NCBI GenBank assembly: GCA_026705445.1
Contig: JAPPAR010000022.1
Span: 1-64,000 of the forward strand
Direction: 5' to 3'
Length of the DNA: 64,000 bases
Origin: Candidatus Dadabacteria bacterium
GTDB taxonomy: Bacteria; Desulfobacterota_D; UBA1144; Nemesobacterales; Nemesobacteraceae
Shown here: positions 10,531 through 19,177 of the stretch, in pieces
Position numbering within the stretch: the first letter of the stretch is position 1
Layout of the letters: each line of letters starts with the position of its first letter
Notes under the pieces: model-generated
Database searches by the model: none
What the model saw: the letters and a program-made list of their open reading frames with translations, nothing else
Told to the model about the DNA's origin: nothing
Position numbers and translations under genes: made by a program

Positions 10531-11946
10531 TTAATTCCTTTCTATTTCCAGGTCGTTTATCTTTTTTGACAGGGTGTTTCTGTTTATCCCCAGTATTGCT
10601 GCCGCCTGTTTCATGTTTCCGTCAGTTTTTGCGAGAATGACTTTGATTAACTGTTTTTCAACTTTCCCGATTACTTGCTCGTGGATGTTCTGCAGGGACA
10701 AGTCAGAATTTTCTACCATCATGCGAACAAGCTCTTCGGTTTTCCTATCCGTCGTTTCCGTTTCTCCGTAGCCGGTTTGCGAATCGACAGCTTCTTTTGT
10801 CTCCTCACCGCTTACTATGCTGTCGGGAGTTAAAACCAGAAGACGTTTTATAGTGTTTTCAAGTTCTCTTACGTTTCCGGGCCAACTGTGGCTGATCAGT
10901 AACTGCTCCGCTTCGGGGGAGAGCACCTTTTTCTCGGTGCCGAATTCAGCGGAGTATTTATTCAAAAAATGTCGAACCAGCTCCTTTATATCCTCTTTTC
11001 TTTTCCTGAGAGGGGGTAGGTTTATGCTTATGACGTTTAGCCTGTAAAACAGGTCCTCTCTGAAAGAACCTTCCGTGACAGCATCTCTTAGGTTTTTATT
11101 TGTGCTTGCGATTATTCTGGGGTCAACGGAGACCGGTTTTTCACTGCCGAGCCTGTAGATCTGTTTTTCCTCGATGGCCCTTAGGAGCTTTGACTGCAGG
11201 TCGGTTGAAAGTTCCCCTATTTCGTCTATGTGAAGGGTTCCGCCGTCGGCTTCTTCAAATCTTCCCTTCTTCAAGGTGATGGCGCCGGTGAATGCCCCTT
11301 TTTCGTATCCGAACAGTTCACTTTCGATAAGTTCCTTGGGGATCGCGGATATATTTACGGATACCAGTCTTTTCTTTCTTCTCGGACTGTTGTAATGGAT
11401 GGCTCTTGCGATAAGCTCTTTCCCGGTGCCGCTTTCCCCTGTTATCAGCACGGTGATGTTTTTGGAGGCGGTGCGACCGATAAGCTTGTATACGTTCAGC
11501 ATGTCGGGTGAACTGCCGACTATTTCTTCGAACGAAATATTCTCCTCGGAATCCTGAGACAGCCTTATTTCTCTCTCGGCTTCGTAGTTCTTTATGGCCC
11601 GCTCGGCAAAGAGTTTTACCTCTTCGAGGTCAAACGGCTTGGTCAGATAGTCATAGGCCCCAAGCTGTATTGAATCTATGGCGTTGCTGACGGTATTCTG
11701 CGCGGTAATGAATATTATTGGCGAGTCAATTTCTCTGTTTCTAAGCTGGTTGAGAACTTCAAACCCGTTCATATCCGGCATGTTTATGTCAAGAAGAATC
11801 AGGGAGTATGGATCCTCGCATGCTTTTCGGACGGCGTCTTTTCCGTTCTCGGCACACTCGACTTCAAAGCCCGATTTCTTAAGGGATGTCTCGAGTATCC
11901 ACCTGATGTCCTCTTCGTCGTCGGCTATTAGGATACGATTCTTCAT
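10531..11946 (-). CDS. ntrC: Sigma-54-dependent nitrogen response regulator NtrC
   Basis: Activates sigma-54 promoters after phosphorylation by NtrB. It is 471 residues. The receiver domain (1-120) has phospho-acceptor Asp53. The AAA+ domain has Walker A GESGTGKE (170-177) and the sigma-54 contact loop GAFTGA (217-222). The C-terminal Fis-type helix-turn-helix contains [16 protein letters not shown]. It follows ntrB in a hom-ntrB-ntrC run on the minus strand. Related regulators such as ZraR or AtoC share this layout; the ntrB and glnBA neighbours favour NtrC. Confidence 0.9.
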   Translation of the reverse strand: MKNRILIADDEEDIRWILETSLKKSGFEVECAENGKDAVRKACEDPYSLILLDINMPDMNGFEVLNQLRNREIDSPIIFITAQNTVSNAIDSIQLGAYDYLTKPFDLEEVKLFAERAIKNYEAEREIRLSQDSEENISFEEIVGSSPDMLNVYKLIGRTASKNITVLITGESGTGKELIARAIHYNSPRRKKRLVSVNISAIPKELIESELFGYEKGAFTGAITLKKGRFEEADGGTLHIDEIGELSTDLQSKLLRAIEEKQIYRLGSEKPVSVDPRIIASTNKNLRDAVTEGSFREDLFYRLNVISINLPPLRKRKEDIKELVRHFLNKYSAEFGTEKKVLSPEAEQLLISHSWPGNVRELENTIKRLLVLTPDSIVSGEETKEAVDSQTGYGETETTDRKTEELVRMMVENSDLSLQNIHEQVIGKVEKQLIKVILAKTDGNMKQAAAILGINRNTLSKKINDLEIERN

Positions 11947-12009
11947 GATCTGGTTTCTCCAGCCGCCAGGTCGCGATTGCGTTGCCTGTTCCCAAGAAGC
12001 TGATAATTT

Positions 12010-13104
12010 CTAGCTTGCCGGGAGCTGTATCTTGAATTCGGAGCCCGTTCCCTCTTCACTCTCCGCGGTAATTATTCCTCCGTATTTGGCTATTACTTGG
12101 CTCGATATAAAAAGACCAAGCCCTGTTCCTTTCCTTTTGCTCGAGAAAAACGGGGTGAATATTTTTTTCAGGTCTTTTTTCTGTATTCCTGTTCCGTTGT
12201 CTTTTACCGATATCAGGACCGTGTGTTTATTGCGTATCTTGTAATCCGTTACCCACTTGGTGCTGACCGTTATCTGCCCTTTGTCCTTTATCGAACTCAC
12301 CGCGTTTTGGATAATGTTTATGAACACCTGTTTCAGGGAGTTGTAGTCTCCTGGTATGGGAGGAATGGTAATATCGAGCTTGTGCTTGAATTTTATGTTT
12401 TTATGCAGATTCGATTCAAGAAATATTATGTCAATCAGGATTTCATTTATATCTACCGACATCAGATGCTGCGTTGATACCGATGACGGTTTCACGAGTC
12501 TGTCAACCAAGTCTCTCAGTCTTTCCGTTTCCTTTATTATTATCTTCGAACACCGGTTCTTCTCCGTTTTTGACAGCGTGCCGTTTAGAAGTTGTGCAGC
12601 TCCCTTTATGCCGCTCAGGGGATTTCTTATTTCGTGCGCGAGCCCCCTTACAAGGGTTTCGTAATTTTCTTCCAGGCTGCAGTTCCTGCTGATGATGGAC
12701 ATCATGTTCATTTTTTCAGTGTTTCTTATCTGGATCACAAGTCCATTCATCCTGCCGTCGCTTCCGTGTATCGGAGATACGGTGCATTCCACGTTGATCG
12801 AAGAGTTGCGGGATATGCGGAAAAGCAGATCGTTTTCTTGCACAACTCTTTCTTCTTTTACCGCCCTTGAGCAGAGGGTGGTTATTTCTTCCGGCAGAAA
12901 CTTTGATATATGATTTCCGATTGTCTTTCGCCTTGAGATATTGAGTATGGTCTCAGACGGCTCGTTAACGGAAATTATATTAAGATCCTTGTCAGCTACT
13001 ATCACTCCCTCGGGAAGTGAATCCAGAAGATCCTTGTAGAACGTCGCATGTTCCTGCGGTTCTATGCCCGTAAGCATTTTTCTCGCTACGGCTGGTTCTC
13101 TCAT
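12010..13104 (-). CDS. ntrB: Nitrogen sensor histidine kinase NtrB
   Basis: Cytoplasmic kinase/phosphatase partner of NtrC, controlled by PII. It is 364 residues with no membrane segment. A PAS domain occupies about 22-130. The H-box GLAHEIRNPLSGIKGAA has His157, followed by a HATPase_c domain with an N-box (FINIIQNAV), DNGTGI and GTGLGLFIS. It overlaps the hom stop by ATGA and is followed after 63 bp by ntrC. The absence of transmembrane helices and the H-box form both fit NtrB. Confidence 0.92.
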   Translation of the reverse strand: MREPAVARKMLTGIEPQEHATFYKDLLDSLPEGVIVADKDLNIISVNEPSETILNISRRKTIGNHISKFLPEEITTLCSRAVKEERVVQENDLLFRISRNSSINVECTVSPIHGSDGRMNGLVIQIRNTEKMNMMSIISRNCSLEENYETLVRGLAHEIRNPLSGIKGAAQLLNGTLSKTEKNRCSKIIIKETERLRDLVDRLVKPSSVSTQHLMSVDINEILIDIIFLESNLHKNIKFKHKLDITIPPIPGDYNSLKQVFINIIQNAVSSIKDKGQITVSTKWVTDYKIRNKHTVLISVKDNGTGIQKKDLKKIFTPFFSSKRKGTGLGLFISSQVIAKYGGIITAESEEGTGSEFKIQLPAS

Positions 13105-14402
13105 ATTTCTTCGATTCTTATGAAAATTGCGTCGGCTACGGATGTCATGGATTTTCTTATCCTATCAAGAGCTTTCCTGAGACTTTTCTCCCACGACTCG
13201 TGGGTCATTATTATGATGGGAACCTCCCCGCCGTTTGTTTCCCTTGTCTGCTGAATTATGGACTCTATGCTTATTCCGCACTTCCCGAGAATCGTGGTTA
13301 TTTTCCCGAGCGTGCCGGGCTTGTCCTCGACCTGGAATCTAAGGTAGTAACGGCCCGTAAGACCGTCGGTGCTGACAAGAGACCTGCGTCCGGCGTCTTC
13401 CGCGTAAAGCATGGGAGGAGCAGGCTGCGAACCGTTTTGGGCGGTTTTTGCAATTGAAACCAGATCGCCCACAACGGCGCTTGCTGTCGGAAGCATCCCG
13501 GCCCCCATTCCATATAACATTGTCGGACCTACCTTGTCTCCCACGATATGGATTGCGTTAAACGCGTCTTTTACATCGGCAAGCTGAGTGTTTTTTCTTA
13601 TAAGGGCCGGATAAACTCCAGCCTGTATGCCCGAGTCGGTTAGCTTGGCTATTGCAAGCAGTTTGATCTTGTAGCCGAGCTGCTCGGCGAAGCTTATATC
13701 GATTGAAGAGATGTTTCTTATCCCCTCGACGTATATGTTCTCGAATTTCGGAAAGAATCCGTAGGCAAGCATTATCAGAATCGACAGCTTGTGTGCGGCG
13801 TCAATGCCGTCTATGTCAAACGAAGGGTCGGCTTCTGCGTATCCCTCTTTCTGGGCGCGCTGCAGCATTTCGTCAAACCCTTTTTTCTCCTCCGACATGT
13901 TGTGGAGTATGTAGTTGCACGTCCCGTTCATTATTCCGTGTATGGAGAGAATGTTGTTTGCCACATAGCTCTCATGCGTCGCCTTGATTATGGGTATTCC
14001 TCCTCCGACGCTTGCTTCAAACGCCACGTGAACCCCGTTTGCGGCCGCTTCCCTGAATATTTCACCCCCGTGGTGGGCCAGAAGGGCCTTGTTTGCGGTT
14101 ACGACGTTTTTCCCGTTTCGTATCGCGGCCAAGACCAGCTCGCGCGCTGCCGTAGTTCCACCGATAAGCTCGATTATTATCGAGATGCTCTCGTCGTCTA
14201 TGAGTTCGCGTGCATCGGTGGTAAAAAGTTTCCTAGGGATTTTTACCGGGCGTTTTCTCTTTATGTCGATATCGGCTACTTTCTTGATTTTGAGCCTTAT
14301 CCCGGTTCTTTTTTCTATTATGTCTCTGTTTTCGCTTATTGTCTTATAAACTCCGCAACCTATGGTTCCGGCGCCTATAAGACCTATATCTACGGAATTC
14401 AT
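13101..14402 (-). CDS. hom: Homoserine dehydrogenase with ACT domain
   Basis: Reduces aspartate semialdehyde to homoserine on the way to threonine and methionine. It is 433 residues. The N-terminal Rossmann domain begins VDIGLIGAGTIGCGVYKTI. The catalytic region carries GIMNGTCNYIL and EADPSFDIDGIDAAHKL. A C-terminal ACT domain (about residues 345-425, starting YYLRFQVEDKPGTLG) gives likely threonine feedback control. It is the first gene of the hom-ntrB-ntrC run, an unusual pairing of threonine-pathway and nitrogen-control genes. Confidence 0.95.
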   Translation of the reverse strand: MNSVDIGLIGAGTIGCGVYKTISENRDIIEKRTGIRLKIKKVADIDIKRKRPVKIPRKLFTTDARELIDDESISIIIELIGGTTAARELVLAAIRNGKNVVTANKALLAHHGGEIFREAAANGVHVAFEASVGGGIPIIKATHESYVANNILSIHGIMNGTCNYILHNMSEEKKGFDEMLQRAQKEGYAEADPSFDIDGIDAAHKLSILIMLAYGFFPKFENIYVEGIRNISSIDISFAEQLGYKIKLLAIAKLTDSGIQAGVYPALIRKNTQLADVKDAFNAIHIVGDKVGPTMLYGMGAGMLPTASAVVGDLVSIAKTAQNGSQPAPPMLYAEDAGRRSLVSTDGLTGRYYLRFQVEDKPGTLGKITTILGKCGISIESIIQQTRETNGGEVPIIIMTHESWEKSLRKALDRIRKSMTSVADAIFIRIEEI

Positions 14403-14491
14403 CCAACAATCTCCTTTTTTTAACGCACAAAAAGAAAATTATACATAATCCGCTTTACAATACAGAGGGGCCGCTGTCTTGGAGCGGAGGT

Positions 14492-14519
14492 TTGACAGTC
14501 ATGTTTCCTGAAATAGACT
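14492..14519 (+). promoter_or_regulatory. Sigma-70 promoter for tRNA-Ala(CGC)
   Basis: TTGACA at 14492-14497 and TAGACT at 14514-14519, with a 16-bp spacer. The -10 ends 19 bp before the tRNA 5' end, a normal distance for a stable-RNA promoter. Confidence 0.75.
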
Positions 14520-14538
14520 AATTACTCCTGTTTTTCGT

Positions 14539-14615
14539 GGGGCCGTAGCTCAGCCCGGGAGAGCGCATGAATCGCACTCATGAGGTCGCGGGTTCAAATC
14601 CCGTCGGCTCCACCA
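14539..14615 (+). tRNA. tRNA-Ala(CGC)
   Basis: Acceptor GGGGCCG pairs with CGGCTCC and includes the G3-U70 pair that identifies alanine tRNAs. The anticodon stem CATGA/TCATG encloses ATCGCAC, giving anticodon CGC. CCA is encoded. It is 77 nt, with an enlarged D loop (AGCCCGGGA) compared with the second tRNA-Ala at 15582. Confidence 0.95.
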
Positions 14616-14651
14616 CTTTTCGTTTACTGTAGAGGGTGAGTTTGCTTAGCT

Positions 14652-15293
14652 GTGGCGATGAAGGAAGATATACTGGAACAGATTGTCGAGGATTATTTGC
14701 TCCACGAAGGGTATTTCGTTCGGCATAATTTGAAGTTTCGCCCACGTAAAGATCATCCCGATTTTAAACCGGAACAAGATTCTGTCCATAGCGATATTGA
14801 TGTGCTCGGCTATCATCCTTCTAAGACTGGTCATGACAAAGTGTGGGTTGTAAGTTGCAAGAGTTGGCTAGGAGGTTTTTATCCGTCTGGGATACTTGAG
14901 GCGATTTTGGATAACAAGAAACTCAATGGCCGCGATGCTTGGAAAGGTTACCGTGAGCTTACCTGTCCAAAATGGTCAGAAGCCTTCTTGAAGGCCATAA
15001 GGGATGCTACTGGTGAAGGTTCTTTCACTTACTTTCTTGCCGTGACTCGCATAAAGACTAAAAAAGGCAAAAAGGCTAAAAGCCAGGAAGAAGAGAGGCG
15101 GACATGGGAAAGCCACAAGCCTTTTCAGGAGGCACTGGACGGAAATCCGCACCGGATCATTACGCTTCACGAAATGACTGACAAAATCACTGGAAAAGTA
15201 GCCAAGACTGGGACTCCAGAGACAACAGAAGTTGGGCGAATGATTCAACTTTTTTTGGCCGCTGAGATAATTACTGCTCCGAAGACAGATTGA
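14652..15293 (+). CDS. Putative PD-(D/E)xK-type nuclease between two tRNA-Ala genes
   Basis: Protein of 213 residues from GTG 14652 (212 or fewer if ATG 14658 is used). Not a family I can name. The segment SDIDVLGYHP (Asp48, Asp50) followed by VWVVSCKSW (Ser68-Cys69-Lys70) resembles the core of Mrr-like PD-(D/E)xK nucleases, in which the last motif is often QxK rather than ExK; here it is SxK. The middle is Lys-rich (KTKKGKKAKSQEEE). There is no methylase or integrase neighbour. It lies alone between two tRNA-Ala genes, suggesting acquisition at a tRNA site. Function is inferred only. Confidence 0.6.
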   Translation: MAMKEDILEQIVEDYLLHEGYFVRHNLKFRPRKDHPDFKPEQDSVHSDIDVLGYHPSKTGHDKVWVVSCKSWLGGFYPSGILEAILDNKKLNGRDAWKGYRELTCPKWSEAFLKAIRDATGEGSFTYFLAVTRIKTKKGKKAKSQEEERRTWESHKPFQEALDGNPHRIITLHEMTDKITGKVAKTGTPETTEVGRMIQLFLAAEIITAPKTD

Positions 15294-15534
15294 CCTGAGT
15301 GATGTTCTTTACCCTTCAACCTGATGAGAGATACGGGGAGGGTCTTTAGGGTTTTTCTTACATGTTTATCGCCCACTGTGGATATGAGGTGGCCTTGAGC
15401 TTCACCAGCAAGCCGTGAACACCTCGAGACTCTTGTCATCAATGAGGAACTAAGGTAGAGCCCCGAACCATTCATTGATGATGTTCAGTTTTTCTCGTCT
15501 GTTCTGGAAACACCGGCGAGCTTATACTATTAGT
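15294..15534. other. Intergenic stretch between nuclease gene and tRNA-Ala(GGC) promoter
   Basis: About 240 bp with no convincing coding frame on either strand. Apart from the left arm of the inverted repeat (15515-15521) near its end, nothing stands out. Confidence 0.5.
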
Positions 15535-15550
15535 TTGACATGCGCTCGCC
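15515..15550. repeat. Inverted repeat GGCGAGC / GCTCGCC over tRNA promoter
   Basis: Seven-bp perfect arms at 15515-15521 and 15544-15550 with a 22-bp loop. The loop contains the -35 hexamer of the tRNA-Ala(GGC) promoter. It could be an operator or a weak hairpin; no T tract follows. Confidence 0.35.
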
Positions 15551-15563
15551 TTGAAACTAGATT
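15535..15563 (+). promoter_or_regulatory. Sigma-70 promoter for tRNA-Ala(GGC)
   Basis: TTGACA at 15535-15540 and TAGATT at 15558-15563 with a 17-bp spacer; the tRNA starts 19 bp downstream. A better -10 match, TATAAT at 15564, has a spacing that is too long. Confidence 0.65.
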
Positions 15564-15581
15564 TATAATTCTGTTTTATGC

Positions 15582-15657
15582 GGGGCCGTAGCTCAGTTGG
15601 GAGAGCGCATGAATGGCATTCATGAGGTCGCGGGTTCGACTCCCGTCGGCTCCACCA
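15582..15657 (+). tRNA. tRNA-Ala(GGC)
   Basis: Acceptor GGGGCCG/CGGCTCC with the G3-U70 alanine identity pair. The anticodon loop ATGGCAT gives anticodon GGC. CCA is encoded; 76 nt. The sequence is nearly identical to the tRNA-Ala(CGC) at 14539 outside the D loop, anticodon loop and T loop. Its 3' end lies 5 bp from the stop of the convergent gene. Confidence 0.95.
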
Positions 15658-15661
15658 TCCC

Positions 15662-16780
15662 TCATACTATGAGCCGGGAATTAGAATATTCCTTCGGAAA
15701 AACTATTTTTTTCTCTCCGTCCTGCCACTGGGTTACCAGCATTCGGTGTCCCGTCTGCCGCAGGGTCTCGGGATCAATACGGAAATCCCCGTAAAAAGTC
15801 GTGAATTCAGAGCGTAGGGCTTGGTGCAGAAGTGCCTGTTCGTCCGTTTCTCCCGTTCTTTCGATGAGTTTCTTGATTATAAGCCCCATATTGTAGGACT
15901 GTGCGGCGGTGTAGTCGGGCGTGTATCCGTAGGCGCGGGCAAACCTGTCTGAAAACTCCTCGGGGCTCGGGCCGAAATTCGGGGACAAAGAAAGCGTCGG
16001 TTCCCATTGGCTTGTTGAAACAAAACCGTCTGCCTCTAGGCCGAGACGTTTTTCAAACTCGTTTACCGCCGCCGCAAGCGTCGCCACTACCCCGAAGTCA
16101 AGGTCTGAGTTCCTCCGTATCCACTTGGCAAGATTTATGTCGTCTTCCATTCCCCCGCAACAGAGTACGCAGGAAGCGCTACGGCTTTTTTGGCGGGCAA
16201 GTATGGTGGAGAAGTCTTCTGTGCCGGAGGGAAAATCATAAACGGCTGCCGAAATACCTAGTTTCTCCGCGCGAAGCAAAGCCCCTTCGCACACGGTCTG
16301 GGAAAAGCGGCTTCCCCCAAGACGCAAAACGAAGAGTTCCACAGCTTGGTTATAGCAGCCATGGATCATATCCACGACCGCTTGGAAGTAAGAAGATGCC
16401 CCGGTTATCGCGCTTACCGTTTTTCCTTGGGCGCGAGAAGGAATATCGTCAAGCGACCCACCGTAATTCCACACTATTCTCTGGGCGCTCTCTGCAGTTT
16501 CAACGCACGCAAGCGTGAGGCTGCTTGAATATGGTCCCAGCAGTATGTCTACTCTGTCTTTTTCTATAAGGCGGAGGGTGTTCTCCTTTGTTTTTTCGGG
16601 GATACTCTCGTCGTCATAGAAGACGAGTTCCGGAACCAGGAATTTTCCATCCTGCGTCTCTATTCCGCCCCTAGCGCGCAGTTCCTCGGTAAAAAGTTTT
16701 ATTCCTCGGAGGCTTTCCCTGCCCTGGATCGCGTGGCGTCCTGAGAGCGTTGCGGAAAGGCCGATTTTAAAGGAGTCCAT
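15662..16780 (-). CDS. Branched-chain amino-acid-binding-like protein without signal peptide
   Basis: Protein of 372 residues with the type I periplasmic binding fold (Peripla_BP_6/LivK class). It begins FKIGLSATLSGRHAIQGRESLRG and later has KDRVDILLGPYSSS and GYTPDYTAAQSYNMG, typical of this family. There is no hydrophobic signal peptide: the binding domain starts within five residues of the initiating Met. It may therefore act in the cytoplasm, like AmiC-type sensors, or be exported by another route. No permease or ATPase genes are nearby. It follows the aminotransferase gene after 6 bp, so the two are probably cotranscribed. Confidence 0.8.
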   Translation of the reverse strand: MDSFKIGLSATLSGRHAIQGRESLRGIKLFTEELRARGGIETQDGKFLVPELVFYDDESIPEKTKENTLRLIEKDRVDILLGPYSSSLTLACVETAESAQRIVWNYGGSLDDIPSRAQGKTVSAITGASSYFQAVVDMIHGCYNQAVELFVLRLGGSRFSQTVCEGALLRAEKLGISAAVYDFPSGTEDFSTILARQKSRSASCVLCCGGMEDDINLAKWIRRNSDLDFGVVATLAAAVNEFEKRLGLEADGFVSTSQWEPTLSLSPNFGPSPEEFSDRFARAYGYTPDYTAAQSYNMGLIIKKLIERTGETDEQALLHQALRSEFTTFYGDFRIDPETLRQTGHRMLVTQWQDGEKKIVFPKEYSNSRLIV

Positions 16781-16786
16781 TTCGAA

Positions 16787-17980
16787 TCAGAGCAGGATTT
16801 TTACCGCCTCTTCAATTCTGTTTAAGCCCTCTTCTATGTTCTCCATGGATGTCGCGTAGGATATCCTGAGGTAGTTCTCTTTTCCGAAAGCTATGCCAGG
16901 AACTACGGCTACTTTCGCTTCTTCGAGCAGGAATTCGGTAAACGAAATGGATCCGTCGATTCTCTTTTTTCCGTAGGCTTTCCCCACGAAACCGCTTATG
17001 CTCGGGAACACGTAGAACGCTCCCATGGGGTTAAAACAGGTAAATCCCGGGATTTCGTTCAGCCTTTTTACTATGAATTTCTTCCTTCTCTCAAATTCTC
17101 TAGCCCTTTTGCCTAGCAGCTCCTGCGGTCCTCTAAGCGCCTCAAGGGCTGCCATCTGCGAGATTGAAGAGGGGTTTGAAGTTGACTGGCCTTGCAGCTT
17201 CGCCATTGCGCTTATTACTCTTTTGTCTCCGGCGGCGTATCCTATGCGCCATCCGGTCATTGAGTAGGATTTGGATACTCCGTTTACGAGTATAGTGGAT
17301 TTTTTAGCCTTGTCACTAAGAGAGCAGACAGGTACGTGTTCAGTATCTGCGTAGATTATTTTTTCGTATATTTCATCTGAAATTATAATCAGGTCGGCGT
17401 CCAGGGCTACTTTTACTATCTCCTCAAGTTCCCCGCGCGAATAAGTGGTTCCCGTTGGGTTCGAAGGATAGTTAAGAATAAGGGCCCGCGTCCTTTCGTT
17501 TATCTCTGCCTGAAGCTGCTCCGGGGTGATTTTGAAAAGCCCTTGTTCGTCTGTGTCCATGATCACCGGAGTCGCGCCCGTAAGCGCCACCTGCTCGGGA
17601 TAGGAAACCCAGTAGGGGGCTGGAATTATGACTTCGTCTCCGGATTCGAAAAGTGCTTGGGTGATATTGTATATCGAGTGTTTTGCCCCGCAGGAAACCA
17701 GTATTTCGTCCCTTGAGTACTCAAGGCCGTGATCTTTTTTCAAAGACGCCGCTATCGCGTCTTTGAGTTCGTCGATTCCACCCACGGCAGTATATTTCGT
17801 AAAACCGCTTTTAATTGCGGCCACGCCTTCTTTTTTCACGTTCTCCGGGGTGTCGAAATCGGGTTCCCCCGCTCCGAACCCTATGATGTCGACTCCCTGG
17901 GCGCGAAGCGACTTGGCTTTTGCCGTTATGGTCAGAGTTGCAGAAGGCTTCAGATTGCTGACCCTTTCTGAAAGTCTCAC
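16787..17980 (-). CDS. aspC: Aspartate aminotransferase (class I, PLP-dependent)
   Basis: Transfers amino groups between aspartate/glutamate and oxoacids. GTG 17980 gives 397 residues starting RLSERVSNLKPSATL, the usual start for this family, and sits 4 bp after coaD with GGAGG upstream. A longer reading from 18022 adds 14 residues and overlaps coaD. Signatures are GFGAGEPDFDTP, NYPSNPTGTTY and the PLP lysine motif NGVSKSYSMTGWRIGY. It resembles the 1b-type enzymes, some of which also act on prephenate; substrate is not settled by sequence. Confidence 0.92.
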   Translation of the reverse strand: MRLSERVSNLKPSATLTITAKAKSLRAQGVDIIGFGAGEPDFDTPENVKKEGVAAIKSGFTKYTAVGGIDELKDAIAASLKKDHGLEYSRDEILVSCGAKHSIYNITQALFESGDEVIIPAPYWVSYPEQVALTGATPVIMDTDEQGLFKITPEQLQAEINERTRALILNYPSNPTGTTYSRGELEEIVKVALDADLIIISDEIYEKIIYADTEHVPVCSLSDKAKKSTILVNGVSKSYSMTGWRIGYAAGDKRVISAMAKLQGQSTSNPSSISQMAALEALRGPQELLGKRAREFERRKKFIVKRLNEIPGFTCFNPMGAFYVFPSISGFVGKAYGKKRIDGSISFTEFLLEEAKVAVVPGIAFGKENYLRISYATSMENIEEGLNRIEEAVKILL

Positions 17981-17984
17981 TTTA

Positions 17985-18488
17985 TCATTTCCTCCGTTCC
18001 CCGGCCGGGCGAAGTTTTTCAATCAGTTTTTCCTCAACCACTGCTGGCACAAAATCTTTTGCGGAACCTCCCAGAGAAATGATTTCCTTTATCAGAGAGG
18101 AGCTTATGTGGGAGAACTGGCTGTCGGTCACCATAAACAGTGTTTCCACTTCTTCGTTCATAAGCTTGTTTGCGGTGGCCATCTGAAGTTCGTATTCAAA
18201 GTCCGAATGACACCTCATTCCGCGCAGTATGGTGTTGGTTTCCTTCTCTCTTATGTAGTCGGCCAGCAGTCCCTCGAAGCTTTCAACCTCGACGTTGGGG
18301 AAATCCTTGGTCACCTCGGCGATCAGAGATACTCTTTCTTCGGTCGAGAGAGTCGTTTTCTTTGAAGTATTGTGTCCGACCGAAATTATTATCTTCTCGA
18401 ATATTCCCGCCGCCCGGGTGATTATGTTAAGGTGCCCGTTTGTGAAAGGGTCGAAGGAACCCGGATAGATTACAGTTTTGCCGTTCAA
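17985..18488 (-). CDS. coaD: Phosphopantetheine adenylyltransferase
   Basis: Fourth step of coenzyme A synthesis: adenylylates 4'-phosphopantetheine. It is 167 residues, the standard length. The nucleotidyltransferase signature YPGSFDPFTNGHLNI is at 8-22, and ISSSLIKEI is the second conserved block. The start overlaps the rsmD stop by ATGA, the common rsmD-coaD pairing. coaX at 36110 is a second CoA-pathway gene in this window. Confidence 0.96.
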   Translation of the reverse strand: MNGKTVIYPGSFDPFTNGHLNIITRAAGIFEKIIISVGHNTSKKTTLSTEERVSLIAEVTKDFPNVEVESFEGLLADYIREKETNTILRGMRCHSDFEYELQMATANKLMNEEVETLFMVTDSQFSHISSSLIKEIISLGGSAKDFVPAVVEEKLIEKLRPAGERRK

Positions 18489-19033
18489 TCTAGCCTCCTT
18501 AGAAAACTTACGGAGGTACCTCCGTATTTTCTGGTTCTCACGTCAAGTCCTTCAGAATTAATAACGTTTCTGGATGGATGTTCAATAACCATTACTCCCT
18601 TCTCCCCGACGACGCTTCGTATATCGCGGGCAAGCTCATGAGGCTCGGTCTTTTCGTAAAGCTCGTACGGGGGATCGACGAAAACAACATCAAACCCGCG
18701 ATTTTCCGCACTTAACATACTCAATGCTTTTCTGAAATCAAAATTGAGTATTCTCGATCGTTCTGTGTATCCCAAGGAACGCAGATTCTGGGCGATTATT
18801 CCCGCTGTGCCGGGGTTTTTCTCAACGAAGACACAAAATGCGGCTCCCAGGCTCAGAGCCTCGATTCCCAGATTTCCCGAGCCTGAGAAAAGATCAAGCA
18901 CCCTTGTTCCCGCCATTTCGGGACTCAGTATGTCGAAAATGGATTTTTTTATTCTGGACGCCGTGGGCCTAAGCGATTTTCCCCTTGGGACCTTCAGTTT
19001 TTTGCCCTTGGATTGTCCTGTAAGTATGCGCAT
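18485..19033 (-). CDS. rsmD: 16S rRNA (guanine-966-N2)-methyltransferase RsmD
   Basis: SAM-dependent methylation of small-subunit rRNA. It is 182 residues. It begins MRILTGQSKGKKLKVPRG and contains LRPTASRIKKSIFDIL, the SAM motif VLDLFSGSGNLGIEAL and the catalytic VFVDPPY. It overlaps coaD by 4 bp and diverges from gyrA across a 144-bp region. Confidence 0.94.
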   Translation of the reverse strand: MRILTGQSKGKKLKVPRGKSLRPTASRIKKSIFDILSPEMAGTRVLDLFSGSGNLGIEALSLGAAFCVFVEKNPGTAGIIAQNLRSLGYTERSRILNFDFRKALSMLSAENRGFDVVFVDPPYELYEKTEPHELARDIRSVVGEKGVMVIEHPSRNVINSEGLDVRTRKYGGTSVSFLRRLD

Positions 19034-19092
19034 ATCGATTATTTCAACTCTTTCGTCAAGATCGAATTTACTCCCCGTTTTGCTCTGGAATT

Positions 19093-19108
19093 CATGAATT
19101 TATTCATG
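19093..19108. promoter_or_regulatory. Perfect palindrome upstream of gyrA
   Basis: CATGAAT-TT-ATTCATG, 7-bp arms with a 2-bp centre, immediately followed by TAAAAT, a possible -10 for gyrA. It lies in the divergent rsmD/gyrA region and could be an operator. Function is not known. Confidence 0.35.
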
Positions 19109-19177
19109 TAAAATATCATTCTAACCGGTTTATTTCACAACCATTCTTTTTCTTTTCTCCGGAGGGCTTTTTCAGGA

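Noticed and set aside
15245-15475. Minus-strand ORF between the nuclease gene and tRNA-Ala(GGC)
   Set aside because: No ribosome site or recognisable product, and the region has no coding character.
15901-16518. 205-codon plus-strand frame inside the LivK-like gene
   Set aside because: Arg/Pro-rich shadow; the minus frame matches a known fold.
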